A stretch of 64,000 nucleotides of DNA from Candidatus Calescibacterium sp. (GTDB taxonomy: Bacteria > Calescibacteriota > Calescibacteriia > Calescibacteriales > Calescibacteriaceae). The stretch lies in contig JANXBU010000001.1 of NCBI GenBank assembly GCA_025060505.1, forward strand, positions 62,001-126,000, written 5' to 3'. The position numbers were made by a program, and so were the translations under genes. A model generated the notes under the pieces. It did no database searches. It was not told the DNA's origin and saw only the letters and a program-made list of their open reading frames with translations. Position 1 is the first letter of the stretch, and every line of letters starts with the position of its first letter. Shown here piece after piece: positions 50,306-59,901 of this stretch.

Positions 50306-52363
50306 ATGGGAGCTGATAAGAATATGTATCATAGTGTGGAATATGATCGAATTCAGGTTTCGGAATCTGTTTTGAAGTTGGTTTCAGATACGATAAAGGT
50401 TCTAGCAATAGATATGGTTGAGCGAGCAAAATCTGGTCATCCAGGAGCTCCGATGGGACTCAGTGATATAGCTTCTGTTCTCTGGTGCAAGTTCATAAAA
50501 GTCAATCCAGAAAAGCCAAATTGGTACAACAGAGATAGATTTATTCTTTCTGCTGGACACGCTAGTGCGCTTCTGTACTCAGTCTTACATCTTGCTGGAT
50601 TCAACATAACAAAGCAAGATCTTATGAATTTCAGGCAGTGGAAGAGCAAAACTCCCGGACATCCAGAATACGATCCGGAGATAGGTATAGAGACTACAAC
50701 GGGACCTCTTGGGCAGGGCTTTGCTGTTGGTGTTGGAATGGCTATCGCGAAGAGAATACTCACAGAGATATTCAACAAAAATGGCTTTGAACTTATCAAT
50801 CATTACATCTACGGAATTGTAAGCGATGGGGATCTTATGGAAGGTATTTCTTACGAATCTTCATCTATTGCGGGGCATCTTGGACTCAGCGAGATTATCT
50901 ACATTTATGATTCAAACAGGGTTACAATAGATGGTTCAACAGATTTAACATTTTCTGACGATGTAAGAAAAAGATTCGAAAGTTCGGGTTGGTATGTTCT
51001 TGAAATAGACGGACACGATTTCAAGGAGATTGAACAAGCTGTTGAGGAAGCGAGAAATCAGAAAGAAAAACCATCTTTGATAATTGCTCACACAAAAATA
51101 GGGAAGGATAGCCCAACAAAAGAAGGAACAAGTAAGTGTCACGGAGCTCCGCTAGGTGAGGAGGAAGTTAAAGCAGTCAAACAAAAACTCGGTTGGACTC
51201 TTGAAGAGTTTGAAGTTCCACAAGTTGTAAAAGATTTTTTTGCTTCCAGAAGAGAATATTGGAAGAATGAATATCAAAAATGGGAAATGGAGTTTGGTCG
51301 CTTCTGTGAGAAATATCCTACTTTGGCTGAAAAATGGAGTCTTTTCTTCTCTAAATCTATTCCTTCGGATCTTGAAAACTATTTTCCAAAATATGAAGCT
51401 GGGAAGAAAGTAGCTACAAGAATTGCATCTGAGGAAGTTTTGCAAATTTTGGCAGAGAAAGTTCAGAATCTTGTTGGAGGTTCGGCTGACCTCGCTGAGT
51501 CAGTCAAAACCATAATGAAAAAATACGGCTTTGTATCAAAAAGCAATTTTGCTGCAAGAAACATTCACTTTGGTGTTCGTGAGCATGCGATGGGCGGAAT
51601 TCTGAATGGTATAGCTCTTTACGGAGGACTCATTCCCTACGGTGGAACATTTCTTGTTTTTTCAGACTACATGAGACCAGCAATTAGAATCGCTTGCTTA
51701 ATGAAAGCAAAGGTTATCTATCTTTTTTCCCACGACAGTGTTTTCCTCGGAGAAGATGGACCAACTCATCAGCCAGTAGAACATCTTGCATCTTTAAGAG
51801 CTATTCCAAATTTGGTTGTTATCAGACCCGCTGATGCAAATGAGGTACCTTATGCTTGGAAAATCGCACTTGATCAGAAAAGACCAGTCGCTATAATTCT
51901 CACAAGACAGGAAGTTGAAGTTATAGATAGAAAAAAATATGCAGATGCATCCTTAGTGAAAAAAGGCGGATATGTTGTTGCGAAGAGTTCGCAGAAACCA
52001 GATGTCATAATTTTATCATCTGGTTCAGAAGTTTCTGTTTCTATCAAAGTTCATGAGGAGCTTCTGAAAAACAATGTGGCTTCATGGGTTGTAAATTTAG
52101 CTTCATGGGAGATATTTGATGAACAAGATGAAAAATACAAGGAATCAGTTATTCCTACGGGTGTAAGGAACAGAGTTGTTATTGAAGCAGGAAGCTCTTT
52201 CGGATGGGCCAAGTACGCTGGACCGGATGCTTTATATATAACTATCGAAGAATTCGGTCACTCTGCACCATATAAGGTTATTCAAGAAAAAATGGGATTC
52301 ACGGTTGAAAAGATTACTCAAAAAGTATTAAGTCATATTTCTTCAAGAAGGCAAGCAACTTGA
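50306..52363 (+). CDS. tkt: Transketolase
   Basis: This 685-residue thiamine-diphosphate enzyme of the pentose phosphate pathway has SGHPGAPMGLSDIA and SAGHASALLYS at the start, TGPLGQGFAVGVGMA, and the ThDP-binding GDGDLMEGISYE-like region here read as SDGDLMEGISYES. The C-terminal half has EHAMGGILNGIAL, DGPTHQPVEHLASLRAIPN and RPADANE. It is full length in a single chain. The start could also be ATG 50324. No other pathway gene is adjacent. Confidence 0.95.
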   Translation: MGADKNMYHSVEYDRIQVSESVLKLVSDTIKVLAIDMVERAKSGHPGAPMGLSDIASVLWCKFIKVNPEKPNWYNRDRFILSAGHASALLYSVLHLAGFNITKQDLMNFRQWKSKTPGHPEYDPEIGIETTTGPLGQGFAVGVGMAIAKRILTEIFNKNGFELINHYIYGIVSDGDLMEGISYESSSIAGHLGLSEIIYIYDSNRVTIDGSTDLTFSDDVRKRFESSGWYVLEIDGHDFKEIEQAVEEARNQKEKPSLIIAHTKIGKDSPTKEGTSKCHGAPLGEEEVKAVKQKLGWTLEEFEVPQVVKDFFASRREYWKNEYQKWEMEFGRFCEKYPTLAEKWSLFFSKSIPSDLENYFPKYEAGKKVATRIASEEVLQILAEKVQNLVGGSADLAESVKTIMKKYGFVSKSNFAARNIHFGVREHAMGGILNGIALYGGLIPYGGTFLVFSDYMRPAIRIACLMKAKVIYLFSHDSVFLGEDGPTHQPVEHLASLRAIPNLVVIRPADANEVPYAWKIALDQKRPVAIILTRQEVEVIDRKKYADASLVKKGGYVVAKSSQKPDVIILSSGSEVSVSIKVHEELLKNNVASWVVNLASWEIFDEQDEKYKESVIPTGVRNRVVIEAGSSFGWAKYAGPDALYITIEEFGHSAPYKVIQEKMGFTVEKITQKVLSHISSRRQAT

Positions 52364-52487
52364 AAATACAAGAGAAAAATAAGTAAGAATATTTTTCTGA
52401 AAAAATCTGAAAATTGCATATCTAACCTCTGAAAATAATCATTTATAAAAAGAATATGGTAAAAGCTTTCGGGAGGATAAAGGAAGT

Positions 52488-53591
52488 ATGAAAGGCATCC
52501 CATTTGCAATTTTTTTAGGTCTCATAACAATTGGACTTCCAATTCTCTATATATCTGTCTCTCATCCAAGATATAAAAAATCAATAGTTGATTACGACTT
52601 AGTTGATATTGAGAGTAAATATCGTCAAGAGAAAGTTCAGAATCTGAAAAATAAGATTGCAGAAATTGTTGGTGAAAATGGTAAGGTGCTGGTTTCTTTG
52701 GACAGACTACTTAATCCTCTTCCAATGGAGGAGAACAATAGAATTCTTGATGAAGTTGCTTCAGAATTGCCGAAGGATCTTTTAGACAGCTTGAAAGATT
52801 CCATAGAAGAGTTGAGAATGAAGTGGGAACCAGATTCAAAAAAAGTTCAGATAGGAAAGGAATACTACAAAAACTACTGTATGACATGCCACGGAATGTA
52901 TGGAGATTCTTTGCCTGTTACTCCTGAAGGTCTAAAAGCAGATTTGGGTTATCCTATGTATGCAAGAGATTTCACTGGTAAATATCACAGAGAAGGCAAA
53001 GTTGTTTTTAAATATGCATCTTCATTTTTAGGCGAAATGGCTCCTGATGAAGAGCTAAAAAGAATAATAAGAGAGGGACTCCCCGGAACACCAATGCCGG
53101 GTTATCCGTACTTTACAGATGCAGAGCTTGATTATATTATTGAATATATAAAATCTCTGAATCCACGTTGGAAATTTTATAAGGCAGAAGTAAGAAATTA
53201 TCCACAACCTCCACAGGATCTCTACTCAGAAGAAAGAATACAAAGAGGCAGGGAGGCGTTTCAGTCTGTTTGTATAGCCTGCCACAGGAATCCTGAAGCT
53301 GGTGAGGAGCCACTTGAGCAACCACTCGCATGGTATGAGTTCAGTGAAGACGGAGCGATTTTGAAGGACGGAGAAAATCCAAAATTTCAGGCTGTAAAAG
53401 CAAGATACTTTGGTAAAGAACCGTTGAGAAGGCCAAATCCATCTGAAATTTTTGTTGTTATTCAGGAGGGTATAGCTGGCTCCACTATGACGCCATGGAA
53501 ACATCTTGGAGATGAAAAAATATGGGATATTGTTTCGTATATAATTTATTTACAACAGAAAGGAGGTGTTGACGGAAATGCTTCCCGCTGA
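52488..53591 (+). CDS. Membrane-anchored diheme cytochrome c, first gene of the oxidase operon
   Basis: This is a 367-residue protein. One N-terminal helix (residues 4-24) anchors it, and a charged helical stretch to about residue 125 follows. Two c-type domains come next, with heme sites CMTCH at 131-135 and CIACH at 262-266 and likely Met ligands in GTPMPGYP and GSTMTPW. It probably feeds electrons to the CuA site of the adjacent oxidase. Its end overlaps the coxB start by 14 bases. The long helical region before the first heme is unusual. Confidence 0.9.
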   Translation: MKGIPFAIFLGLITIGLPILYISVSHPRYKKSIVDYDLVDIESKYRQEKVQNLKNKIAEIVGENGKVLVSLDRLLNPLPMEENNRILDEVASELPKDLLDSLKDSIEELRMKWEPDSKKVQIGKEYYKNYCMTCHGMYGDSLPVTPEGLKADLGYPMYARDFTGKYHREGKVVFKYASSFLGEMAPDEELKRIIREGLPGTPMPGYPYFTDAELDYIIEYIKSLNPRWKFYKAEVRNYPQPPQDLYSEERIQRGREAFQSVCIACHRNPEAGEEPLEQPLAWYEFSEDGAILKDGENPKFQAVKARYFGKEPLRRPNPSEIFVVIQEGIAGSTMTPWKHLGDEKIWDIVSYIIYLQQKGGVDGNASR

Positions 53592-54300
53592 TATATCTGC
53601 TTACGGATACCTCGTTGACAGAGTAATAAATATTTCAATTGGAGGTATTATAATAGTTGGAGTTATTTCTTTTGCAATACTCATCTATATGCTCATAGCC
53701 TTCAGTAAGTCAAAAAATCCTCATCCTCTCTCGGAAGTTCCACCATTGCTCAAGAAAGTAGTTCTTATTGATTATGTTATGATAATATTTGACATTCTTC
53801 TACTTGTTATAAGTTCTTATGCCTGGTTCTTCTTTTTTATCAGACCTACGGACAAGATAAAAAAGGAAATTGTTCAGAAGGGTGAAGATTATATTGAGGT
53901 GCGTGTTATTGGAAGGCAGTACTTTTGGACATTCCATTATCCAGGAAAAGATGGGAGATTTGGAACAGCAGATGACTTTAAACTCGGAAATCTTATGATT
54001 GTTCCACAGGATACAAATGTTTTTGTAGAAATTGAATCCAAAGATGTATTACACTCCTTTTTCATACCATCTGCTCGTATGAAGTATGATGCTATCCCCG
54101 GAAGAAAAACACACCTGTGGTTCAAGTTAGTTGAGGCTGGTGAGTACGAAATAGTTTGTGCTGAACTATGTGGAGCTATGCACTATAATATGAAAGCTGT
54201 TTTGAGAGTTGTGCCAAAAAATGAATTCAAAAATTGGCTGGAGCAACCATACAATTTTGCGGAACGGAAAAATTTAATACAAGAGGTTAAAATGAGATAA
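53578..54300 (+). CDS. coxB: Cytochrome c oxidase subunit II
   Basis: This is a 240-residue protein counted from ATG 53578, chosen because AAAGGAGG at 53559-53566 gives it normal spacing; GTG 53566 overlaps that site. Two membrane helices are followed by the CuA domain with HSFFIPSARMKYDAIPG and CAELCGAMHYNM, which holds the two Cys, His, Met and Glu ligands. It receives electrons from cytochrome c. The gene overlaps the diheme cytochrome gene. Confidence 0.94.
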   Translation: MLPADISAYGYLVDRVINISIGGIIIVGVISFAILIYMLIAFSKSKNPHPLSEVPPLLKKVVLIDYVMIIFDILLLVISSYAWFFFFIRPTDKIKKEIVQKGEDYIEVRVIGRQYFWTFHYPGKDGRFGTADDFKLGNLMIVPQDTNVFVEIESKDVLHSFFIPSARMKYDAIPGRKTHLWFKLVEAGEYEIVCAELCGAMHYNMKAVLRVVPKNEFKNWLEQPYNFAERKNLIQEVKMR

Positions 54301-54319
54301 AATATGGAGGTGTTTTTGT

Positions 54320-56005
54320 ATGGAACACCATGAGGAGAGCTTCATAACAAAGTATATATTTTCAAAAGATCACAAAACAATAGGTAAGCAGTACCTTATC
54401 ACAGGTATCGTTATGGCTATTTTCGGTGGGGTTTTGGCTGGACTTTTTAGAATCAATCTCGCCGAGCCTGGATTCCTGACACACGAGCAATACAACGCTC
54501 TTGTAACATATCACGGAGCTATTATGTTTTTCTGGGTTGCTATGCCTATACTTCTTGGAGGTTTTGGGAATATACTTATACCTCTTATGATAGGAGCTCG
54601 TGATATGGCATTTCCAACACTCAATATGATTTCATACTGGACATTTTTCCTATCAACAGTGATTCTTGTTCTTTCTATGTTTGTTCCGGGAGGAGGATTT
54701 GCAGGGGGATGGACTATATATCCTCCACTTTCTGCAAACCCGCAGTCCTTTATGGGGGCACAGCTTGGAACTGTTCTCTTTCTATTGGCTATTGCTCTTG
54801 AGTTTGCTTCAATGCTTATGGGAGGTGTAAATTTTGTCACAACCATTTTCGTAATGAGAGCCAAAGGTCTGAGCTTTATGAGACTTCCGATTTTTATATG
54901 GATGCAGCTTGTTGCTTCTGCTCTTTTCCTTTTTTCTGTTACACCGCTTATCGCAGGAGCAATAATGCTTCTTATGGATATTTTACTCGGAACTCACTTT
55001 TTCAGGGTTGAAGCTCAAAAGGTAGGAGATCCGGTTTTGTGGCAACATCTATTCTGGTTCTTTGGACACCCAGAGGTTTACGTTATACTTTTCCCTGCAT
55101 TGGGAATTTTGTATGAGATATTCACAACTTATGCACGCAGACCTGTTTTCAGCTACAAGACTGTCGTATATTCTACAATAGTTGCAGGGGTGCTGAGCTT
55201 TGTTGTGTGGGCGCATCATCAATTTGTTGCCGGAATAAACCCAATATCTGCTATGGCTTTCTCAGTAACAACAATTTTAATATCTATACCTTTCTCTATG
55301 CAGCTTGTGGTTCTGGGGCTAACTCTTGCAGGAGGGTCAATAAGATTTACGCCGGCTTTCCTTTTTGGTGTTTCAGCTTTTGCTATGTTCATAATAGGAG
55401 GTCTTACAGGACTTCCGCTCGGTGCAGTTGCTGCAGATGTATATTTCCATGATACATATTTCGTTGTTGCACATTTTCATTACACTGTTTTCACGATAGC
55501 AGTTTTGAGTACAATAGCTGGTGTTTATCATTGGTTCCCAAAGATGTTTGGTAAAAGGATCAATGATACATTCGGAAAAATTCATGCTATACTAACTCTG
55601 ATTTTCTACAACGGTTTTGCTTTTCCTGCATTCTTCTTAGGTATGGCAGGACACCCAAGAAGATATTACACTGCACTTGAGCTCGGATATCTCCAGAAAT
55701 ACCAGTGGGTTCATGAAATTATGACAATATCAGCTCTACTTCTAATTATAACTCAGGTCGTCTTCCTTTTTGTGTTCTTCTATACTATATTTGCAGGGAA
55801 GGAAGAAAAGGAGCCAAATCCTTGGAAATCCACAACTTTGGAGTGGCTTACTCCATCTCCTCCACCTCATCTGAACTGGGGAAATTTTGCCCCGATAGTT
55901 GAAAACGAACCATACGAATACGCTAAAAACGGTAAAGATCAGGACTACATACCTCAGGGAAGATTAGTCAAAATTAAACAAAAGGAACCATCTGCTCATC
56001 ACTGA
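54320..56005 (+). CDS. coxA: Cytochrome c oxidase subunit I
   Basis: This 561-residue polytopic protein is the heme-copper catalytic subunit that reduces oxygen to water and pumps protons. TYHGAIMFFWVAMP holds a heme ligand His. GHPEVYVILFPALG contains the CuB His, cross-linked Tyr and the Glu of A-type oxidases. WAHHQFVAG supplies two more CuB His, and FHDTYFVVAHFHYTVF holds the other heme ligands. GGAGGTG lies upstream. Confidence 0.97.
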   Translation: MEHHEESFITKYIFSKDHKTIGKQYLITGIVMAIFGGVLAGLFRINLAEPGFLTHEQYNALVTYHGAIMFFWVAMPILLGGFGNILIPLMIGARDMAFPTLNMISYWTFFLSTVILVLSMFVPGGGFAGGWTIYPPLSANPQSFMGAQLGTVLFLLAIALEFASMLMGGVNFVTTIFVMRAKGLSFMRLPIFIWMQLVASALFLFSVTPLIAGAIMLLMDILLGTHFFRVEAQKVGDPVLWQHLFWFFGHPEVYVILFPALGILYEIFTTYARRPVFSYKTVVYSTIVAGVLSFVVWAHHQFVAGINPISAMAFSVTTILISIPFSMQLVVLGLTLAGGSIRFTPAFLFGVSAFAMFIIGGLTGLPLGAVAADVYFHDTYFVVAHFHYTVFTIAVLSTIAGVYHWFPKMFGKRINDTFGKIHAILTLIFYNGFAFPAFFLGMAGHPRRYYTALELGYLQKYQWVHEIMTISALLLIITQVVFLFVFFYTIFAGKEEKEPNPWKSTTLEWLTPSPPPHLNWGNFAPIVENEPYEYAKNGKDQDYIPQGRLVKIKQKEPSAHH

Positions 56006-56024
56006 AAAAAGGAGGTTCATATTT

Positions 56025-56612
56025 ATGGCATCTATGCAGAGGGTAGAGGAAATAGAAAAGGAAGAATATGAGAGGTTTGATGTTCCTTTTCAGCGTCTTG
56101 GTTTTTGGGTGTTTCTTTCAGGAGAAATAATAATTCTTGGAGGACTCGTAGCAGCTGGTATTCTTTTTAGGCTAAGCTATCCGGGTTGGTTTGAAAGTTC
56201 TACATATACTAATGTTGTTATATCATCTATAAATACATTTGTTCTTCTTACTGGGAGTCTTACAGCTGTTCTGGCTCACAAGTACGCGGTAGATGGAAAT
56301 TGGGGTAAAGTTCAGCTATTTTTAGGACTAACTGCTCTGGCTGGACTTACTTTCGTCGGATTGAAATTTATAGAATATTCAAAAGAAATTGCTCTTGGAT
56401 TTGTTCCATCTAAGAATGTATTTTGGATGTTCTACTACGGTCTTACAGGTCTCCACGGGGCACACGTTCTTGCCGGAACCTTGATAATAATCGGTGTAAT
56501 GCTCTATATCAGAAAGAAGAAGTTGGTCGAAGCTGTTGAGAATGCTGGACTATACTGGCACTTTGTTGATATAGTTTGGTTATACATATTCCCACTTTTT
56601 TATCTCACATGA
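56025..56612 (+). CDS. coxC: Cytochrome c oxidase subunit III
   Basis: This 195-residue protein has five membrane helices with FWVFLSGEIIILGG near the start, KNVFWMFYYGLTGLHGAHV in the middle and ENAGLYWHFVDIVWLYIFP at the end, the standard subunit III pattern in its shorter, five-helix form. AAAGGAGG precedes the ATG. It stabilises subunit I. Confidence 0.94.
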   Translation: MASMQRVEEIEKEEYERFDVPFQRLGFWVFLSGEIIILGGLVAAGILFRLSYPGWFESSTYTNVVISSINTFVLLTGSLTAVLAHKYAVDGNWGKVQLFLGLTALAGLTFVGLKFIEYSKEIALGFVPSKNVFWMFYYGLTGLHGAHVLAGTLIIIGVMLYIRKKKLVEAVENAGLYWHFVDIVWLYIFPLFYLT

Positions 56613-56626
56613 AAGGAGGAGTTTTT

Positions 56627-56938
56627 ATGAAAAGTCAAGTACACAGCAACGCAGAACACAAGGCTGAGCACAAACACCCACCTTATGTTGGCATATACTT
56701 TGTTCTTCTCTTGCTCACGGCTGCTTCAATTCTTATATCTATGATTATTCATAAAGAGGCTGCTCCACCTTTCGTCTTTACAATAAGTACTGTAAAAGGA
56801 TTACTCATCGCCCTTTTCTATATGCATCTCAAATATGAGGGAAGATATATAATAGCTCTTGCTTTGATACCACTGATTATATTTGCTCTTATACTCTTTA
56901 TCTTTATGCCAGACATTATTCCATATCAGAAAATGTAA
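56627..56938 (+). CDS. coxD: Cytochrome c oxidase subunit IV
   Basis: This 103-residue protein is counted from ATG 56627, set by the ribosome site AAAGGAGG that overlaps the coxC stop. A His-rich N-terminus (NAEHKAEHKHPPYV) is followed by three helices with KGLLIALFYMHLKYEG, the motif of prokaryotic subunit IV. It completes a cyt c-II-I-III-IV operon. No heme A synthesis or copper chaperone gene follows. Confidence 0.9.
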   Translation: MKSQVHSNAEHKAEHKHPPYVGIYFVLLLLTAASILISMIIHKEAAPPFVFTISTVKGLLIALFYMHLKYEGRYIIALALIPLIIFALILFIFMPDIIPYQKM

Positions 56939-56992
56939 TTCTTGAATACCCTTTTGAATAAATCTTCGTAACCTTATGTAAACATTGTGACC

Positions 56993-58369
56993 CTACTCGG
57001 TGTATACCTCTGGAGGATTCTGGTTGTACTTTACCTTCGATCTACTGACCATTTCAAATAACTTTGAAACCATTTCGGAAAAAATTTTTTTGTTCTTTGA
57101 AACCAAATTTTCTTTCTCATCCGGTAAGTAGAATAACTCAAATCTATCTTTTGCTTTATTTTGTTCATAGTTGTAGTGGATAAGTTTCCATTTTCCATCT
57201 ATAATCGTAAATATTCTCTTCCATTTTTCTTCTTCTTTGCACTGCCATCCGCACGGAGATGTTGATGCAAAAATTATACTCGATCTTTTCTTAATTCTGA
57301 AATCTTTATAATCAAACTTTATATCAACTATTTCTGAGTCTGTATCAAAATCTTGTTTTATTTCAAGTATTCCAAAGAGTATGGGCATAATGTCTATTTG
57401 TGATACTGGATCTCGAACATATTTTTTTTTGATTCCGGGGACTCTTACAATCAATGGTATTTTCAGGACCTCATTGTATAGATTACCATCAAGAGATGTT
57501 GAGGCATGCCCAATCCATCCATGTTCAAAAAGTTCTTCTCCGTGATCTGAAGTGATAACTATTATGGTCTTCTCCCAAAGACCGAGCTCTTTCATTTTGT
57601 TTATTATATGCTCTATTTCATCATCTTGTTTTTTTATGTTTGCTTCATACAAGATCTCAACAAATTTTTTATCTTCGTCCGAAAGGTCAAGAGTATCTCT
57701 TCCTTTGACTATCATCTTTTTTTCTCTTATTGGTTTGAGTTTCTCAAGGTTGGCTGTAGTACCTTCGGAGAAATCAGTTATGTAGTTATCTGGTGGATTA
57801 TATGGCAGATGGGTAGTTCTTAGGTGATACCATACGAAAAATCGTTCGTTTTTAACTTTCTCAAGGAATTCTATAATGGTTCCTTGGGTTGGATAGAATC
57901 CAAGATTTCCGATTGTATCTCCACTTGCATGCTGACCATAAGTTCTCCAGCCTTTTTCTGATAGTGATTCCACAGGAGTTTTTATATTTCTGTTGAGAAC
58001 AAATCCTCTTACCTCTATGCCGTGAGTTGTTGGATGAAGAGATGAAAATATGGAAACGAGTGAGGTTGAGGTCCATGCAGCCGAAGCATAAGCATTTGTA
58101 AATACAAGTGCTTCATCGCATATTTTGTCAATGTTTGGACTTGTTTTTTTTCTGAAACCGTAGCATGAAAGCTTGTCTGGTCTGAGACTATCTATTGTTA
58201 GGAATAGCATATTGTACTCTGTTTTTTTTGATGCGGAGGTACTAATTCCAATGAGTGTGAGAATGAAAAATAGAGCAGTTGGGAAAAATGTTATTTTTGT
58301 TCCTTGATTGATTAATCTAAATGGACCCCGTTTGTTGTAAGTTTTTCTAGAAAATAGTCTCACAATCAA
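56993..58369 (-). CDS. Sulfatase-superfamily membrane-anchored hydrolase or transferase
   Basis: This 458-residue protein has an N-terminal helix (FFPTALFFILTLIGI) and an alkaline-phosphatase-fold domain. LTIDSLRPDKLSCYG holds the first metal Asp, and VITSDHGEELFEHGWIGH the later metal ligands. The nucleophile position reads AWTSTSLVSIF, with no CxPxR sulfatase motif, so formylglycine cannot form and Thr or Ser probably takes that role, as in phosphoethanolamine or phosphoglycerol transferases. The start is TTG 58369 or GTG 58363, neither with a good ribosome site. Its substrate is unknown. The outer-membrane protein gene precedes it on the same strand. Confidence 0.82.
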   Translation of the reverse strand: MIVRLFSRKTYNKRGPFRLINQGTKITFFPTALFFILTLIGISTSASKKTEYNMLFLTIDSLRPDKLSCYGFRKKTSPNIDKICDEALVFTNAYASAAWTSTSLVSIFSSLHPTTHGIEVRGFVLNRNIKTPVESLSEKGWRTYGQHASGDTIGNLGFYPTQGTIIEFLEKVKNERFFVWYHLRTTHLPYNPPDNYITDFSEGTTANLEKLKPIREKKMIVKGRDTLDLSDEDKKFVEILYEANIKKQDDEIEHIINKMKELGLWEKTIIVITSDHGEELFEHGWIGHASTSLDGNLYNEVLKIPLIVRVPGIKKKYVRDPVSQIDIMPILFGILEIKQDFDTDSEIVDIKFDYKDFRIKKRSSIIFASTSPCGWQCKEEEKWKRIFTIIDGKWKLIHYNYEQNKAKDRFELFYLPDEKENLVSKNKKIFSEMVSKLFEMVSRSKVKYNQNPPEVYTE

Positions 58370-58412
58370 ATGTAATATTTATTTTTTAGTATGGAAATTA
58401 ACTGAAATCGCT

Positions 58413-59717
58413 TCAGAAAAGTACGTTTAGCGTTCCGGATATTATTGGTAGTGTTCCTTCAATGGAGGTCTGAGTATCTGAGAATTCTTTTTTGGAGAGC
58501 ATCTGTATTCCACCAGAGAGTATAAACTCTATTTCTCCCTTTACTATTCCGGGAGATTTGAATCTTGTTCCAAGTCCTCCAGATATAGTGAGTCTGTCGG
58601 AATCTACAAAGAGGGTTCCGTTTTGAGATTTTAGTGGAGATGGGAATAGACTTACACCAGCTCCAGCTAGTATATCTGCTTCTCCTATAATATCATATAT
58701 GTCTGTTGAAAGCCCACCTTTTATTACAATTACATCTTGAAATTCTGGGGTGCTATGTGATGGTAGAATCCCTCTGATCTCTTCCGGGGAGACCTCTTGT
58801 ATTTTAAGTAGAGGTAATTTCAGATCAGTGAATTTGTACTGAAGAATATCGGCTCCTACACTTATTTTTAATGATGAAGATTTTATACCTCCTCCTATTC
58901 CTCCTCCAAAATATGTTGGTGTGTAGTGTTCAATTAGGCTTGCAACAAGCTTCAGAGCTGTTTCTCCTGCAATATTTACATTTACTTCTGTTGGAATCTC
59001 GGTTTGAACAGGTGTTCTTATAACTGCTCCAAATCTTAGGAAAAATGTTTCTTGATCCAACTCAAATGCTACTCCACCTAAAAATCCGTTCAGAAGTTTA
59101 AGAAATCCATCAATTCCAAGAAGATCTCTATCTGGTGAAAGGTTCGCGTCAACGAATATATTTAGCCTTGCGAGAGCGTGAACTCCTCCACCTATATAAA
59201 TTCTGATATTATCCAATGGTATTCTTCCGGAGAGCCCGATATAGGTTGAGAGTCTTGTATTTCTGTTACCGTACATCGGTGTTGAGGGTATTTTGGTGTC
59301 GCTTGTTCCAACTCTCACAGCTCTTCCGGTAGCAGGTAGGGCTGCCGAAACACCAAGCGATATGTTATCAAGAACATTTGATTTTTCAAATATGAAAGAA
59401 AGATCAGAAAGTCTTAGTGATGCTCCTAAATGAAGAAGTGATACGTTTTCAAGCGGATTACCTATTTTTTCGAGTTTCTGATTTTGTAATGAAACATCAA
59501 CATTCTGGGATGCAAAAATATATCCAATTCCAAGTTTGTTCTTAGAAGATATCAGAGCTGGGTTGAGATAAGTGGATTCATATCCTTCCGATAGAGCTAT
59601 TCCAGTGCATCCGATTGATCTTGCCAGAGGTCCGGAGCAGTAAAAATCAAAGGGATCAGCATAGGTGCCGTATGCAAACGCTAAGCTTAATATTAACACT
59701 ATTTTTATACTTCTCAT
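58413..59717 (-). CDS. FadL/OmpP1-like outer-membrane beta-barrel protein
   Basis: This 434-residue protein has a clear signal peptide (MRSIKIVLILSLAFAYGTYA). Near the mature start come GPLARSIGCTGIALSEGY and TYLNPALIS, the N-P-A motif of FadL/OmpP1 proteins, followed by alternating strands and a terminal aromatic (LNVLF). FadL relatives admit long-chain fatty acids or other hydrophobic compounds. Uptake of acids would suit the acyl-CoA genes in the window, but this is inference. It may be cotranscribed with the sulfatase-like gene. Confidence 0.75.
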   Translation of the reverse strand: MRSIKIVLILSLAFAYGTYADPFDFYCSGPLARSIGCTGIALSEGYESTYLNPALISSKNKLGIGYIFASQNVDVSLQNQKLEKIGNPLENVSLLHLGASLRLSDLSFIFEKSNVLDNISLGVSAALPATGRAVRVGTSDTKIPSTPMYGNRNTRLSTYIGLSGRIPLDNIRIYIGGGVHALARLNIFVDANLSPDRDLLGIDGFLKLLNGFLGGVAFELDQETFFLRFGAVIRTPVQTEIPTEVNVNIAGETALKLVASLIEHYTPTYFGGGIGGGIKSSSLKISVGADILQYKFTDLKLPLLKIQEVSPEEIRGILPSHSTPEFQDVIVIKGGLSTDIYDIIGEADILAGAGVSLFPSPLKSQNGTLFVDSDRLTISGGLGTRFKSPGIVKGEIEFILSGGIQMLSKKEFSDTQTSIEGTLPIISGTLNVLF

Positions 59718-59901
59718 AACGAAAAATTATAAAAATTTTTTTGTTTTTTTGTTGTAAAATGTTCAATAGTTTTTTCTTCTGTGGATTTTAAGTAAATTTC
59801 TCTTGTTCTATCGTAAAAATTTATCAAAAATTGTTAGGTTTTGAACAGAGCAGCTGCCAAAGTCTAATTTATAGCGTGCAAATTTGTAGTATTATTTGTA
59901 T

